This document shows, piece after piece, positions 1 to 9,100 of a DNA stretch of 19,791 nucleotides. The DNA is taken from NCBI GenBank assembly GCA_008501835.1, contig QQUB01000702.1, positions 1 through 19,791 on the forward strand, given 5' to 3'. Numbering within the stretch: the first letter of the stretch is position 1; the number at the start of each line of letters is the position of its first letter. The position numbers and the translations under genes are program-made. The notes under the pieces are model-generated. The model saw only the letters and a program-made list of their open reading frames with translations. It was not told the DNA's origin and ran no database searches. The DNA is from Bacteroidota bacterium (lineage in GTDB: Bacteria; Bacteroidota; Bacteroidia; Chitinophagales; Saprospiraceae).

Positions 1-800
1 TAACCAGGATAGAAGCCGTTGACATCATCGCAAGTGGGTGTTGAACTGGCGTAATAGCAATTGGTGAGCCCCTGATTGGCACCTGCAATGCCTACAAAGG
101 CATCGACAGAGCCGGTGATGGATGAACCTACGTAGTAAGATCCTCCGTCGTTAGGGTCATAGCCGTACCCGCCTTTAACAGCTTTACGGCAAAGGGTAAC
201 TCCCATAGAATGGGAGATAATATCCACCTTGGAAGCCCCGGTGTAACTGAGCACAGCTTCGATAAAAGCACGGATTCTCGTTACATTAGCTTTAGAGTGG
301 TAGTTATTAGCAGAACTGAACGGATTAGCATCACCCCAGGTTATGGCATAAAGCTCGGCCTGGTTGTATCCCTGATCGAGAAAATAATTCAGGGAACTGG
401 TCCATCCGCTTTGTCCATAAACGTTTCCGACAGCCTTATCGCTGTTGCCGTGAATGAAAATCACCGGTTGTTTGGTGACCGGGGTGCTGCTGCTGACCTT
501 TCCGCCGTAGCTGTCTCCTTCAATATCGCTGCGCGAAAAATTATAACTGCCATAACCGTTGGCATTAAGCCAGTTTTGAAAATGCTGTGAGAGTGTTGCG
601 TTGTTTGGGACATTCCTGTCAGAGGTATTTTGGGATGTGAGTCTTGAAATATCGTAACGATCTAAAGGAGGCTCATCCGTGATCGCCTGATTGGAGCTGA
701 TGTCAGGGCCGCGCTGTTCCAGGGTTTCCTGTTTCTGACAGGAAACTGCCACGATGCCAAGTAATAAAAAGAAAGCAAGTTGTTTGATAGGGAGGTTCAT
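1..800 (-). CDS. Class-2-lipase-like lipoprotein (3' end outside window)
   Basis: The reading frame is open from an ATG at 800 to the window edge, giving 266 visible residues; the C-terminus lies beyond the left edge. The N-terminus is a lipoprotein signal (hydrophobic LAFFLLLGIVAVS, then Cys21 followed by QKQE), so the mature protein should be lipid-anchored, possibly at the cell surface. An alpha/beta-hydrolase core follows: an oxyanion-loop motif HGNSD at residues 117-121 after a hydrophobic strand (PVIFI), and a nucleophile elbow S-H-S-M-G at 196-200 with Ser198 as nucleophile. The segments around the elbow (VDIISHSMGVTL, then VGIAGANQGL) resemble the secreted class 2 lipase family (Pfam Lipase_2). 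The catalytic Asp and His would be downstream or are not recognisable here. The likely role is hydrolysis of extracellular esters or lipids. The gene starts 50 nt after the KASIII homologue on the same strand, so the two are probably co-transcribed. The fold is secure; the substrate is unknown. Confidence 0.75.
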   Translation of the reverse strand, partial: MNLPIKQLAFFLLLGIVAVSCQKQETLEQRGPDISSNQAITDEPPLDRYDISRLTSQNTSDRNVPNNATLSQHFQNWLNANGYGSYNFSRSDIEGDSYGGKVSSSTPVTKQPVIFIHGNSDKAVGNVYGQSGWTSSLNYFLDQGYNQAELYAITWGDANPFSSANNYHSKANVTRIRAFIEAVLSYTGASKVDIISHSMGVTLCRKAVKGGYGYDPNDGGSYYVGSSITGSVDAFVGIAGANQGLTNCYYASSTPTCDDVNGFYPG

Positions 801-850
801 AACGTTTTAATTTGGGTTAAATAATTCGGTTAGGTGTTTTATAGCGTTGG

Positions 851-1840
851 TTAAAATCTGAAAGCGGCACTGGCAAAAGCCAGGCCCCCGCCTGATCCGA
901 TGAAAAACATCAGGTCGCCTTTTTTAGCAATGCCTTTTTCAACAGCGTCATTCAGTCCCATGGGAATACAAGCCGAACCGGTATACCCGTAATGATGCAT
1001 AATGGTATGAGCTCTTTCTCTGGGAACATCCAGACGGTCCATGGTCTCAAAAATGCTGTTGATATTAATTTGGGTAATAAAAAAGTTGTTGACATCCTGG
1101 ATATTCAGTCCATGACGATCACATAAGGTGTTAGCCATGGAAGACCATATTTCAGGATTGAGTTCAGGGGGGAATTTTTTGACGAATTTAAGTCGGTGGT
1201 CATTGTTGTCAAGGACTGTTTCGGAAACCGGAGTTCTGGTGCCACCGGCATAAATCCCCATCCATTCGTTGTATTGCCCTTTAGAGATGAGCTGACTGCC
1301 GATGTATCCTCTGTCTGGGTTCTCTTCTGCTTTCAGGATTACAGCTCCTGCACCGTCGGCAAATAAGGTGACTGTTTTTTTGTCCTTGAGATTCAGGTAT
1401 TTACTCATGGCATAGGCGCCGATTATCAGGATGTGATTGTAATTTTCATCTGACCTGATGTATTTGGTGCCGACATCCAGGGCTGTTACAAAACCTGCGC
1501 AGGCTGTATTGAGGTCAAAGGTTCCGGCGTTGGTTGCTCCGATTCTGTTTTGGACAACAGAAGCGGTTGAGGGAGACATAAACTCAGGGGTGTCAGTGGC
1601 AATGACGATTAAATCGAGGTCTTCAGGTTTGAGAGAGGCTCTTTCCAGGGCTTGCAGGGCAGCTTGTTCACATAGGTCAGCAGTACTTTGGTTTTCATTG
1701 CACCAGCGACGTTCAAAGATCTGAACATTCTCTTCCAGCCAGGGGCTGACATCTTCCCCAAGCAGTTCGTCAAAATAGCTGTTAGGTAATACTTTTTCAG
1801 GGGCAAAACTCCCGGTTGACAATATAACGGCGTTGCGCAT
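851..1840 (-). CDS. KASIII (FabH-like) thiolase-fold homologue without the His/Asn pair
   Basis: This 329-aa protein has the length and layout of 3-oxoacyl-ACP synthase III. The nucleophile region NTACAGF places Cys114 at the active-site position, and there is a C-terminal glycine-rich loop (FIGSGGG, 313-319). An ungapped alignment by eye with remembered E. coli FabH over the His244-to-Asn274 segment gives Thr256 in place of His (ITQIN instead of PHQAN) and Tyr286 in place of Asn (YGYTGSACIP instead of HGNTSAASVP). In FabH, His and Asn carry out malonyl-ACP decarboxylation, while Cys holds the acyl group. The protein should therefore still accept an acyl chain but may not perform the standard decarboxylative condensation. 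It could be an acyltransferase or a condensing enzyme with a different mechanism. The lipase-like gene follows 50 nt downstream; upstream is a 425-nt gap. Family confidence is high, exact reaction unknown. Confidence 0.85.
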   Translation of the reverse strand: MRNAVILSTGSFAPEKVLPNSYFDELLGEDVSPWLEENVQIFERRWCNENQSTADLCEQAALQALERASLKPEDLDLIVIATDTPEFMSPSTASVVQNRIGATNAGTFDLNTACAGFVTALDVGTKYIRSDENYNHILIIGAYAMSKYLNLKDKKTVTLFADGAGAVILKAEENPDRGYIGSQLISKGQYNEWMGIYAGGTRTPVSETVLDNNDHRLKFVKKFPPELNPEIWSSMANTLCDRHGLNIQDVNNFFITQININSIFETMDRLDVPRERAHTIMHHYGYTGSACIPMGLNDAVEKGIAKKGDLMFFIGSGGGLAFASAAFRF

Positions 1841-2265
1841 CGTAGTTTCGGTTCTATTTTGTCAAAAGGACTAATCCTTCCGTTTGTGTTAGGAAATAAA
1901 AATGATCTTTCTCTCCGTGGAGAAGACCGCGTTTTTTGATTTTGAATTTGTAGTCGGTTAAAAAAGACCAGAGTTGACTTTGTGGGTTATTTTGCTATTT
2001 GCCGATCGGTTGATCTTTAAGCCCAATAGCTAACTTCTGGTGAGAATTTTCTTTTGAAAATCCTGAAAAACATGAAATAAACTTAAGTTGAGATCAAATA
2101 TAGGCAATGGACGAGGAGGAATAAAAACGGTTTTTGAATAAAAAGGGGTTGACTATTGTAAATAAAATCACATAATGTTCGTTAAGATTTTGATAGTCAA
2201 TAGTTTATTTTGATGTTATAAAGGGTTTGACTATAAATTAAAAGGGATGACTCAGAAATTTTGAT
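1841..2265. other. 425-nt non-coding gap upstream of the KASIII homologue
   Basis: I find no gene in this AT-rich stretch. It separates the hydrolase stop (2266) from the KASIII start (1840) and should hold the KASIII promoter on the minus strand, but I could not identify a convincing -7 box. Its hydrolase-proximal half contains the repeated TTGACTAT motifs listed separately. Confidence 0.6.
2141..2252. repeat. Cluster of AAGGG(G/T)TTGACTAT motifs
   Basis: AAAAGGGGTTGACTAT (2141-2156, plus) and AAAGGGTTTGACTAT (2220-2234, plus) are near-identical. A third TTGACTAT lies between them on the minus strand (2193-2200), and a diverged copy AAAGGGATGACT follows at 2241-2252. The same core appears again at 5080-5093 (plus, AAAGGGGTTGACTT), 5204-5215 (minus, AAGGGTTTGACA) and 5733-5744 (minus, AAGGGTTTGTCC). 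The copies could be protein-binding sites or remnants of a dispersed repeat; I cannot tell which. Confidence 0.5.
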
Positions 2266-3141
2266 CTATATCGGTGCAAAAAAATCAGCAATGAGTTGAT
2301 TGACTTTTTCCGGGCATTCCCACTGTACAAAATGGCCACAGGGAGATATTAATTCCAGTTGGCTGCCGGGAATTTGTTGGTGTCCCGCTTGAGCAATTTG
2401 ATCAATAGTCGATTCAGGATGCAGTGCCTTGTTTGGAATGAGTAAGTCTTCCCGGCCGTAAATGATCAGAGTAGGAATATCAACCTGATTTAATTGATCG
2501 AAAACAGGAGCTTCCAACATGGCTCGCACACATTTGGGAACCATCTGAGCATAAAAATTATATTCAACTTTATCTGCACGCATGGACAGGCGGTCCCGGA
2601 ACATAAAATCGGCATCTTGTGGAAGACTGTTATTGTGAAAATTCAGGTCAAAGTTGCTTTTGATCTGTTTAACAGACATGGCTTTGATGAATTTGGCAGT
2701 TACATTTTTATAAAAGAAATTTCTATCCTTGGCGGAAAAGGTTTCAAATCCGGCAGGGGCAAGTAATACGAGGTTTTGAATAGGTGTATCTGTTTCCAGG
2801 AAAGTAGTCACAGCTATCTGGGCTCCCATAGAATGACCGACCAGGGTCACATTTTTTAGCTCCAGTTTTTTAATAAAAGCGGCAAGTACTTCCGCAAAAA
2901 AACTCATCGTGAAAGGAAAGAAACCTTTGGTTGATTTTCCGTAGTTAGGAAGGTCAAGGGCAATACACCTGAATTGGGATTTTAACCCTTCTATATTCTT
3001 CTGCCAGGCGGGAATATAGCTGCCCAGCCCATGGATCATCAGAAGGGTTCGGTCTCCATATCCTTCATCAACATAAGCGATTTGAATAGGATCGCTAACC
3101 TTAACCTTTTTTACGGCATATGGATAATTGAAGCCCTCCAT
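2266..3141 (-). CDS. Alpha/beta-fold hydrolase
   Basis: This 291-aa cytoplasmic protein has no signal peptide and a complete alpha/beta-hydrolase catalytic set. The oxyanion motif is HGLG at 37-40, the nucleophile elbow G-H-S-M-G at 102-106 (Ser104), the acid Asp232 in YGREDLL, and the base His270 in CGHFVQWECPEKV. A cap-like insertion lies at about residues 131-215. The serine nucleophile argues for esterase, lactonase or C-C hydrolase chemistry rather than haloalkane dehalogenase (which uses Asp). The ATG lies 11 nt after the stop of the symporter gene, so the two form an operon, and the hydrolase may act on the imported compound; that link is inference from position. No substrate can be deduced. 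Confidence 0.88.
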   Translation of the reverse strand: MEGFNYPYAVKKVKVSDPIQIAYVDEGYGDRTLLMIHGLGSYIPAWQKNIEGLKSQFRCIALDLPNYGKSTKGFFPFTMSFFAEVLAAFIKKLELKNVTLVGHSMGAQIAVTTFLETDTPIQNLVLLAPAGFETFSAKDRNFFYKNVTAKFIKAMSVKQIKSNFDLNFHNNSLPQDADFMFRDRLSMRADKVEYNFYAQMVPKCVRAMLEAPVFDQLNQVDIPTLIIYGREDLLIPNKALHPESTIDQIAQAGHQQIPGSQLELISPCGHFVQWECPEKVNQLIADFFAPI

Positions 3142-3152
3142 GGAAATTACTT

Positions 3153-4679
3153 TTATTCAGAAGGGGCAGTATTTAATTCCTTCTTCGGTTTTAAAATGAA
3201 GTACAATCCAAATCCAACAATAACAGAAGCGATAATCGCCAGAGAACTGGCAACAGCAGGATTACCCACAGGCGGCTGGGTATAAGGTGTCAAATGACCG
3301 TAATAAATTGAAAAGTGAACCACAATCGCAGTGAGGGTGGCTGCTATTGGAGCTGCTTTGGGAACTTTATCAAAGAAAATTCCAAGCAACACGGGTACAA
3401 ATGCAGCGGAGAAATAGGCATACACCCCATTTTGAGCAAAGATTCCCACACTGAGACTTGGATTGAGTAATTGATCATAAGACAAAAATACAGATACGAC
3501 CGCGACAATAGCTATGACAATTTTATTGATGAAAATGAGGCGTTTTTGTCTTTCTTCTCCAGTGCCGAGGGAGTCTCCAGCCAGCGGTTCAATAATATCA
3601 GAAGTGATGCTTGTGGGAACACTTTGAATAAGTCCTTCCAGAGTTGACAATCCGGCAGAAATAAGTCCAAGTATAACGATCAAACCAACATAAACCGGAA
3701 ATTCTTTTACCACATAGGCCGAAATCATGCTGTCCATATTGATGGCCTCTCCGTCAGCGGAAGTCATGTCCGGAAAGGATAACCGTGCATAAAGACCGGT
3801 GATAACCACTGCAAAAAAGATGATCTCTGCAATGATGGCCACTGTCAGGTAGCGATTGACGTCGGAATCACTTTTCAGCAATAGTGATTTGGTGATAATA
3901 TGCGGTTGGCAGACAATAGCTATACCAACGACGAAGTTGCAAAAGATGATCTCAAAATAGTCTCTGAAAAGCAAGCTCCCAGGGTTGGTCGGTGTGGTAA
4001 GGTTTGGATCGATGGCAGCGAGTTTGTCGAGGAAACCATGGACTCCATTGCTAAAATGCTCATATCCTGAAGTCAGCAAAATAAAGGCTACGATCAACAT
4101 CATTCCTGCCTGAATAGCATTGGTATACACCATGGAATTGGCACCGCCGAACATCATATATCCGAATACAAAAACAACTAACCCGATCAAAACATAGAGT
4201 TCTTCAACATTTAGTGCCTGGGATAATACTTTGGTCATGCCGACACAAATCAATACGATGAAGGTGATGAGTAATAAAGAAAGTACACCAAACAAAAGTG
4301 CATAGCCCTTACTGTCAAAGCGTTTTCCGATCCACTGGGCCATGGTCAATGCTTTTACGCTGTGGCCATGTTTGCGAAAACTCTTGGTGAGCACGATCAA
4401 TGAAAGAAAAATGGCCAGAGGTAAAACGATCACAAAGGCAATGATACCACTGATACCATAAAGGGAAATAAACCCCGGATTAATGATGAAGGTTGCAGCA
4501 CTGGTCATGGAAGCTGCCAGGGAAAGCCCTACGACCACTGGAGAAAAATTGATGCTTCCAACGGCATAATCATCAATGGAACGGGTTTTTAAGGCGCCCC
4601 GGACAACAAAATACAAAATGATCAATGCGTATAAAGCAATTAAAATACTGGTCCAGAGAACATAAGCCGATGAAGCCAT
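3153..4679 (-). CDS. Sodium:solute symporter (SSS family)
   Basis: This 508-aa integral membrane protein has about 13 hydrophobic segments spread over its whole length, as expected for the SSS family (Pfam SSF, PF00474), which couples Na+ influx to uptake of sugars, amino acids, carboxylates or vitamins. The N-terminal region around residues 45-75 (GLSLAASMTSAATFI, then NPGFISLYG) is the typical first-helix and Na+-site region, and the polar loop DDYAVG before it is also family-typical. A TSITSDI stretch in the middle matches the conserved core-helix signature. It is the first gene of a two-gene unit with the alpha/beta hydrolase, with a -7-like promoter box 59 nt upstream of its ATG. The family is clear, the transported solute is not. 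Confidence 0.92.
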   Translation of the reverse strand: MASSAYVLWTSILIALYALIILYFVVRGALKTRSIDDYAVGSINFSPVVVGLSLAASMTSAATFIINPGFISLYGISGIIAFVIVLPLAIFLSLIVLTKSFRKHGHSVKALTMAQWIGKRFDSKGYALLFGVLSLLLITFIVLICVGMTKVLSQALNVEELYVLIGLVVFVFGYMMFGGANSMVYTNAIQAGMMLIVAFILLTSGYEHFSNGVHGFLDKLAAIDPNLTTPTNPGSLLFRDYFEIIFCNFVVGIAIVCQPHIITKSLLLKSDSDVNRYLTVAIIAEIIFFAVVITGLYARLSFPDMTSADGEAINMDSMISAYVVKEFPVYVGLIVILGLISAGLSTLEGLIQSVPTSITSDIIEPLAGDSLGTGEERQKRLIFINKIVIAIVAVVSVFLSYDQLLNPSLSVGIFAQNGVYAYFSAAFVPVLLGIFFDKVPKAAPIAATLTAIVVHFSIYYGHLTPYTQPPVGNPAVASSLAIIASVIVGFGLYFILKPKKELNTAPSE

Positions 4680-4737
4680 GGATTGTGGTTTTAGTTGATT
4701 AGCTGCAAAAAATGAGGTTGACCCAATAAAGAGATTT

Positions 4738-4745
4738 CAAAAATA
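4738..4745 (-). promoter_or_regulatory. Bacteroidota-type -7 box upstream of the symporter
   Basis: Read on the minus strand this is TATTTTTG, a full match to the Bacteroidota -7 consensus TAnnTTTG. It would start transcription about 50-55 nt upstream of the symporter ATG at 4679. A TTTG at 4763-4760 (minus) is closer than the usual -33 spacing, so only the -7 half is supported. Confidence 0.4.
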
Positions 4746-5126
4746 AATAACGGGATGTTCAAACCTTTTTTCTTTCGAAAGATAAATTCAGGTCAGAAAA
4801 TTAAGGGAATATCTGGAAATTAAAAATAAAATTACCGTATGTGGACAAACGGCGAAATGCAAGTAGACTGGCATGCTGAAAAGAACTGGCTTTTGGTGTG
4901 AAAGAATAATTTCATAAGGGATTTTTTTATAAACTGGAATGAGGGTTGAAAATATATTTCATTGTATTTTATTGATAGTCAGTTATTTGTTTTTGCATTG
5001 GGGATATTTGGAAGAAAAGATGTATCGGTTTTGATCAATTGAAATTTCGTAAAAGGGAAAAGGGAACTGTATGAATAATAAAGGGGTTGACTTAAACGTA
5101 TTAAACCGCTTTGTTTGTTCAAAACC

Positions 5127-5166
5127 AAAGACATCCTGCGGCAAAATATCGCCGGAGGATGTCTTT
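5127..5166 (-). terminator. Hairpin terminator for the secreted 137-aa protein gene
   Basis: An 11-bp perfect outer stem (AAAGACATCCT at 5127-5137 with AGGATGTCTTT at 5156-5166) continues, after one G-G mismatch, into a 4-bp GC-rich inner stem around an AT-rich loop. Read on the minus strand it is followed by TCTTTGGTTTTG, a modest T-rich tract. It lies 126 nt past the stop of the 5293-5706 gene, which it would terminate. Its symmetry could also stop plus-strand transcription. Confidence 0.65.
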
Positions 5167-5292
5167 CAATGGTTGACAGATTTTAATAACTGTCGTTAAG
5201 AAATGTCAAACCCTTAATATTCAAATAGGTCAAATCACAAGTAGCATTTATTTTTTCTTCCTTGTGAACTGACAACTGCTTGCTGAGCTAAA

Positions 5293-5706
5293 CTACCGTC
5301 CAGGTCGCTCATCAAGGGCAGTGGAGGGACAGTGTTTTCCAAGGAGGATAACCCTGTTCGACCAGAATGCGGCAAAGGGATAATTTTGATACTTTTGGAC
5401 GTACAAAATCTTAACCCTTACTTCATACTCACCTTCCCATGGAATGGGAATGGCCTTGTAGTTGAGGTTGGAATGCCAGGTCCAGGTCGTACCGCTTTGG
5501 TGCTGCGCAGTCCAGATATAAGTAAGCGTAGCATTGGAAGGTAGCGGAATCGGTGGATTTGTCACAACTTGCATCTGGGCATAGTTTTCATAATCCATAC
5601 CGACGCAGTACTCCTCAGGATTCATACAAGCGATAGTGGTCATTTGACTGTAAACAGTCATAGAGCCAAAAAATAAGATAAAAAGGGCAATTAGAAAGGT
5701 TCTCAT
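5293..5706 (-). CDS. Secreted protein of unknown function, 137 aa
   Basis: I do not recognise a family. The N-terminus is a classical Sec signal peptide (Arg2, hydrophobic LIALFILFFGSMTV, likely cleavage after YS at residue 20). The mature part has Cys27, Cys33 and Cys126, which may form disulfides outside the cytoplasm. The pattern WEGEYEVRVKI (about residues 90-100), followed by aromatic-rich alternating strands, suggests a beta-sandwich like those of PKD or Ig-like extracellular domains; this is a fold guess only. The gene stands alone, divergent from the large outer-membrane protein gene across a 421-nt gap, and has its own terminator downstream. An AAGGGTTTGTCC motif copy lies about 30 nt upstream of the ATG. 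Confidence 0.65.
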   Translation of the reverse strand: MRTFLIALFILFFGSMTVYSQMTTIACMNPEEYCVGMDYENYAQMQVVTNPPIPLPSNATLTYIWTAQHQSGTTWTWHSNLNYKAIPIPWEGEYEVRVKILYVQKYQNYPFAAFWSNRVILLGKHCPSTALDERPGR

Positions 5707-6127
5707 AGTAAATAGTGTTTGCGAATTACATGGGACAAACCCTTGAATTTCAGGTGAATAATGTTATTCAGTTCAAAAAGAGCCCGCCAAAAAGTTTAAC
5801 GTCAATTTTTGGATTCAATATTATATAGTAAGTAAAAGGGGAAAGGGCTTTCGAAGCAAGAGGGGAAATCAAAAACTCCAATCCTGACAGACTAAGTGTA
5901 AAGCAATAGAGTTTGTTTCAATGTGTAGTTATAAAGCTTCAGGCCTTCCTTACAAATTTAACCATTTCCAAAGAAAGAAGCAAAGCTGAATCGCCCATGA
6001 TCATTGTGATATACGGCATAAATCGGTTTTTGTTTCAAAAGCTTGATATAATTAAAATGTCCGGCTGTTATCTGAAGTGTGAATTTCTCTAAATATTTAA
6101 AAACCATTTTTTACGTTTGTATTAAGA
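5707..6127. other. 421-nt divergent intergenic region
   Basis: This gap separates the minus-strand secreted protein gene from the plus-strand outer-membrane protein gene, so both promoters should lie here. Besides the plus-strand -7 box at 6112-6119 and the motif copy at 5733-5744, I see no gene or strong hairpin. Confidence 0.55.
6112..6119 (+). promoter_or_regulatory. Bacteroidota -7 box directly in front of the large outer-membrane protein gene
   Basis: TACGTTTG matches the TAnnTTTG consensus exactly and ends only 8 nt before the ATG at 6128. If used, transcription would start within a few bases of the start codon, giving a nearly leaderless mRNA. I found no TTTG at the usual -33 distance. 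Confidence 0.45.
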
Positions 6128-9100
6128 ATGCTGAGAAAACTTTTATTCATATTACTCTTTCTTTTGACAGGACAAATGGTTACTGCTCAGGTGGACAATA
6201 TTTCCAACCTGAGGAAAATTGTCGTCAATGAACCCGTAGGAAGGACGGAAATGGATAGCCTGATGGTCTTCTCCAATTCGGTGATTGTAAAGAAGTTGCA
6301 GGACAGCACGCTCGTGGATCAGACATTTTTCCGGGTAGAAGGCAGTTTCATCCAATGGCTCAAACCAGTCGGCCAACCGGTGATCGTACAATACCGGGTA
6401 ATGGATCCTGTTTTTTCAAAAACATACACACACCTCGATAGTACAAAACTCGCCCCTGCAGATGAAGCGTCCGGTCCGATCATTTATAATCCCTATGATA
6501 CCAGGGACGATGGGCTTATCGCCATGAGTGGTTTGAATTACCAGGGAAGTTTTTCCCGAGGACTTTCCTTCGGGAACAATCAGGATCTGGTACTCGATTC
6601 CCGCTTCAATCTGAGGATGGTGGGTATGCTAGGAGATGGTATTGAGATAACAGCTGCGATCACCGATGAAAATCTTCCCATTCAGGCAGAAGGAAATACC
6701 CGTCAGCTGAAAGAATTTGATAAGGTCTTCATCCAATTACGGAAAGACAAAACCAGTCTGGTAGCCGGTGATTACGAACTCAACCGACCGGACGGTTATT
6801 TTATGAATTATTTCAAAAAACTCCAGGGGGCGACCTTCCGAACCAGTTTTGATATGCCGGGGGAATCGGTGATCAGTACCGGTGCCAGCATTGCTGTTTC
6901 AAGAGGGCAATTTGTCAGAAACAATATCGTACCTCAGGAAGGCAACCAGGGGCCGTATAAATTAATCGGAAAAGAAGGAGAGCAATTCATCATCGTCCTC
7001 GCCGGTACCGAAAAGGTCTGGCTCAACGGGCAATTGCTCGTCCGCGGCCTGGAGGACGACTACGTCATCGATTACAACCAGGGGGAAATAACCTTCACGC
7101 CCCGCCGCATCATTAATAAAGATAGTCGAATCATCATCGAATTTGAATACGCCGATCAGCGCTACCTGCGGTCATTATATGCTGTGAATACAGGTTACAA
7201 AAGAAAGAATCTGAATCTGTATTTCAATATGTTGAGCCAGCAGGACAGCAAGACCTCTACAGGAGATATTGCCCTGACCAATGAAGAAAAACAACTGCTT
7301 AGCCTCGCCGGTGATGATCCTTCCAAAGCAGTTACTTCTACCTTGGATACTCTGGAAGAGGTTTCCCCGGAACGGGTGAGTTATCGTATAGCCGAAATTA
7401 TGCTCTCTTGTAACGGGCAGGATAGCTTGATGCGCTATTTGGTTTATTCTGTCAATCCGGACAGCACCCTCGTTACCGCCCGTTTTATTGAAGTAGGGCA
7501 GGGCAATGGTAATTACATACTTGACACAGAAAAAGCGGCGAATGAGCGGGTGTATATCTGGGTGGCACCGGATCCCGTTACATGTGAGCCTCTGGGGAAT
7601 TTTGAACCGGTAGGCAGGCTGGTCGCACCCCAGCAACAACAACTCATGACCCTCGGTGCAACCTATGATTTTGCCAAAAACGCTTCAGTGGCCGTGGAAA
7701 TGGCATTGAGCAATAATGATATCAATCGTTTTTCAGAACTCGACGCCGGTGATGATAAGGGAATGGCGGGGTACGCTACGCTTAAAAAAGATTTTTTTCC
7801 GGGAAGTGATACCAGCGGATGGCAGATTACCACGACATTTTCAGGAGAATGGGTACAGGAACATTTTCAGGCGTTGAATCCATACCGGGCCGCGGAATTC
7901 TCCCGTGACTGGAACCTCGTAAGCCAACTTGGGATCGGAGAAGTGGAAAAAGCATCAGAGCAGCTTTTGCGCGGAGAAGTAATGGCCTCAAAAGCAGGGT
8001 GGGGGAGTTTGCAGTATGCCTACAGCGGTTTTGAAAGGAGTGGTTTGTATGATGGCCGCAGACATTCCGGAAAACTTGATGTGCGTCGCAACGGCTGGAC
8101 CATCGGAGGGCAGGGTAATCTGTTGACCACCCAAGAACTCGATCGGAAAACACGTTTTTCAAGACCTGATTTCCGGATAAGCAAATCCCTCACAAAGTCA
8201 GGTAAATGGACAATCGGCGGATTCGGTCAGCGGGAAAAAAGTGAGCGTTTTGATTTACAAAGCGACAGCTTGTTGCAATCCAGTTTTTATTTCGATCGAT
8301 ATGGCTTTTCTCTCGAAAGTGGTGAGTTGGAAAACTTCGGGTTTAATGCCCGCTATACCCGTCGCAAGGATTATGCTCCGGAGAATAATGCCTTTACCGG
8401 TACCACGGATGCCGAAGATTGGTCACTTTCCGGGCAATGGAAGTGGCGGAGAACACTCAAAGTCAGCGGAAACCTCAACTATCGCCAATTACAGGTATTA
8501 CGAACGGATATCAGTAACGATAAACCGGCAGCTACTTCGCTGGGGCGGATCAATTTGCTGTACACACCGGTAAAACTCAAAGGAGCAGTACGCATGAATG
8601 CAGTTTACGAACTGGGTTCAGGACAGGAACCCAAGCAGGAATTTACCTACACAGAGGTGCCGATTGGTTCGGGAACACATATCTGGCTGGACTCACTTTA
8701 TAATAATGATGGAGTCATCCAACCTAATGAAATGGAGATCGCTCCGTTTCAGGACCAGGCGAATTATGTGCTCATCCGCACCTTCACCAACGATTACATC
8801 CGGACAGACAATGTCGGACTCAATCAAAGTCTGGAACTGAGTCCGAAAGCTGTTTGGTTTGCCAAAACGGGCGTCAGGAAATTCATCAGCCGTTTTGCCA
8901 CCCGCTCAAGCTTGCGTATTGACAGAAAGACCAGAGAATCGCTCGCGGTACAGACAGCCAATCCTTTTCAACTGGAGTTGCCCGATTCGGCTTTGGTCTC
9001 CGTGAGTTCGATCATTCGCAATACCTTGTTTTTCAACCAGACAAGCACGGTTTTTAATTTCCAACTGGGGTACAATGAAAGCAATCGTCGCTTTGTGCAG

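Larger units (their letters stand above)
4680..5292. other. 613-nt AT-rich gap
   Basis: No gene is visible on either strand. The symporter-proximal end carries the -7-like box, the middle (about 4920-5000) is very AT-rich, and the right end holds a strong hairpin (5127-5166) plus two copies of the TTGAC motif (5080-5093 plus, 5204-5215 minus). A further TGATAGTCA at 4974-4981 matches the inverted copy at 2192-2199. Confidence 0.55.

Noticed and set aside
210..590. 126-aa open frame on the plus strand
   Set aside because: It lies opposite the lipase-like lipoprotein gene, which has a signal, lipobox and catalytic motifs; the frame itself has no recognisable features.
851..3141. KASIII homologue and alpha/beta hydrolase as an OleA/OleB olefin-synthesis pair
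   Set aside because: OleA keeps its His and Asn, which are absent here; OleB-type enzymes use an Asp nucleophile, whereas this hydrolase has Ser104; oleC and oleD are missing, and 425 nt separate the two genes.
7175..8573. Several 110-155-aa frames on both strands inside the large outer-membrane protein gene
   Set aside because: They are alternative frames of a gene with consistent signal peptide and beta-strand pattern throughout.
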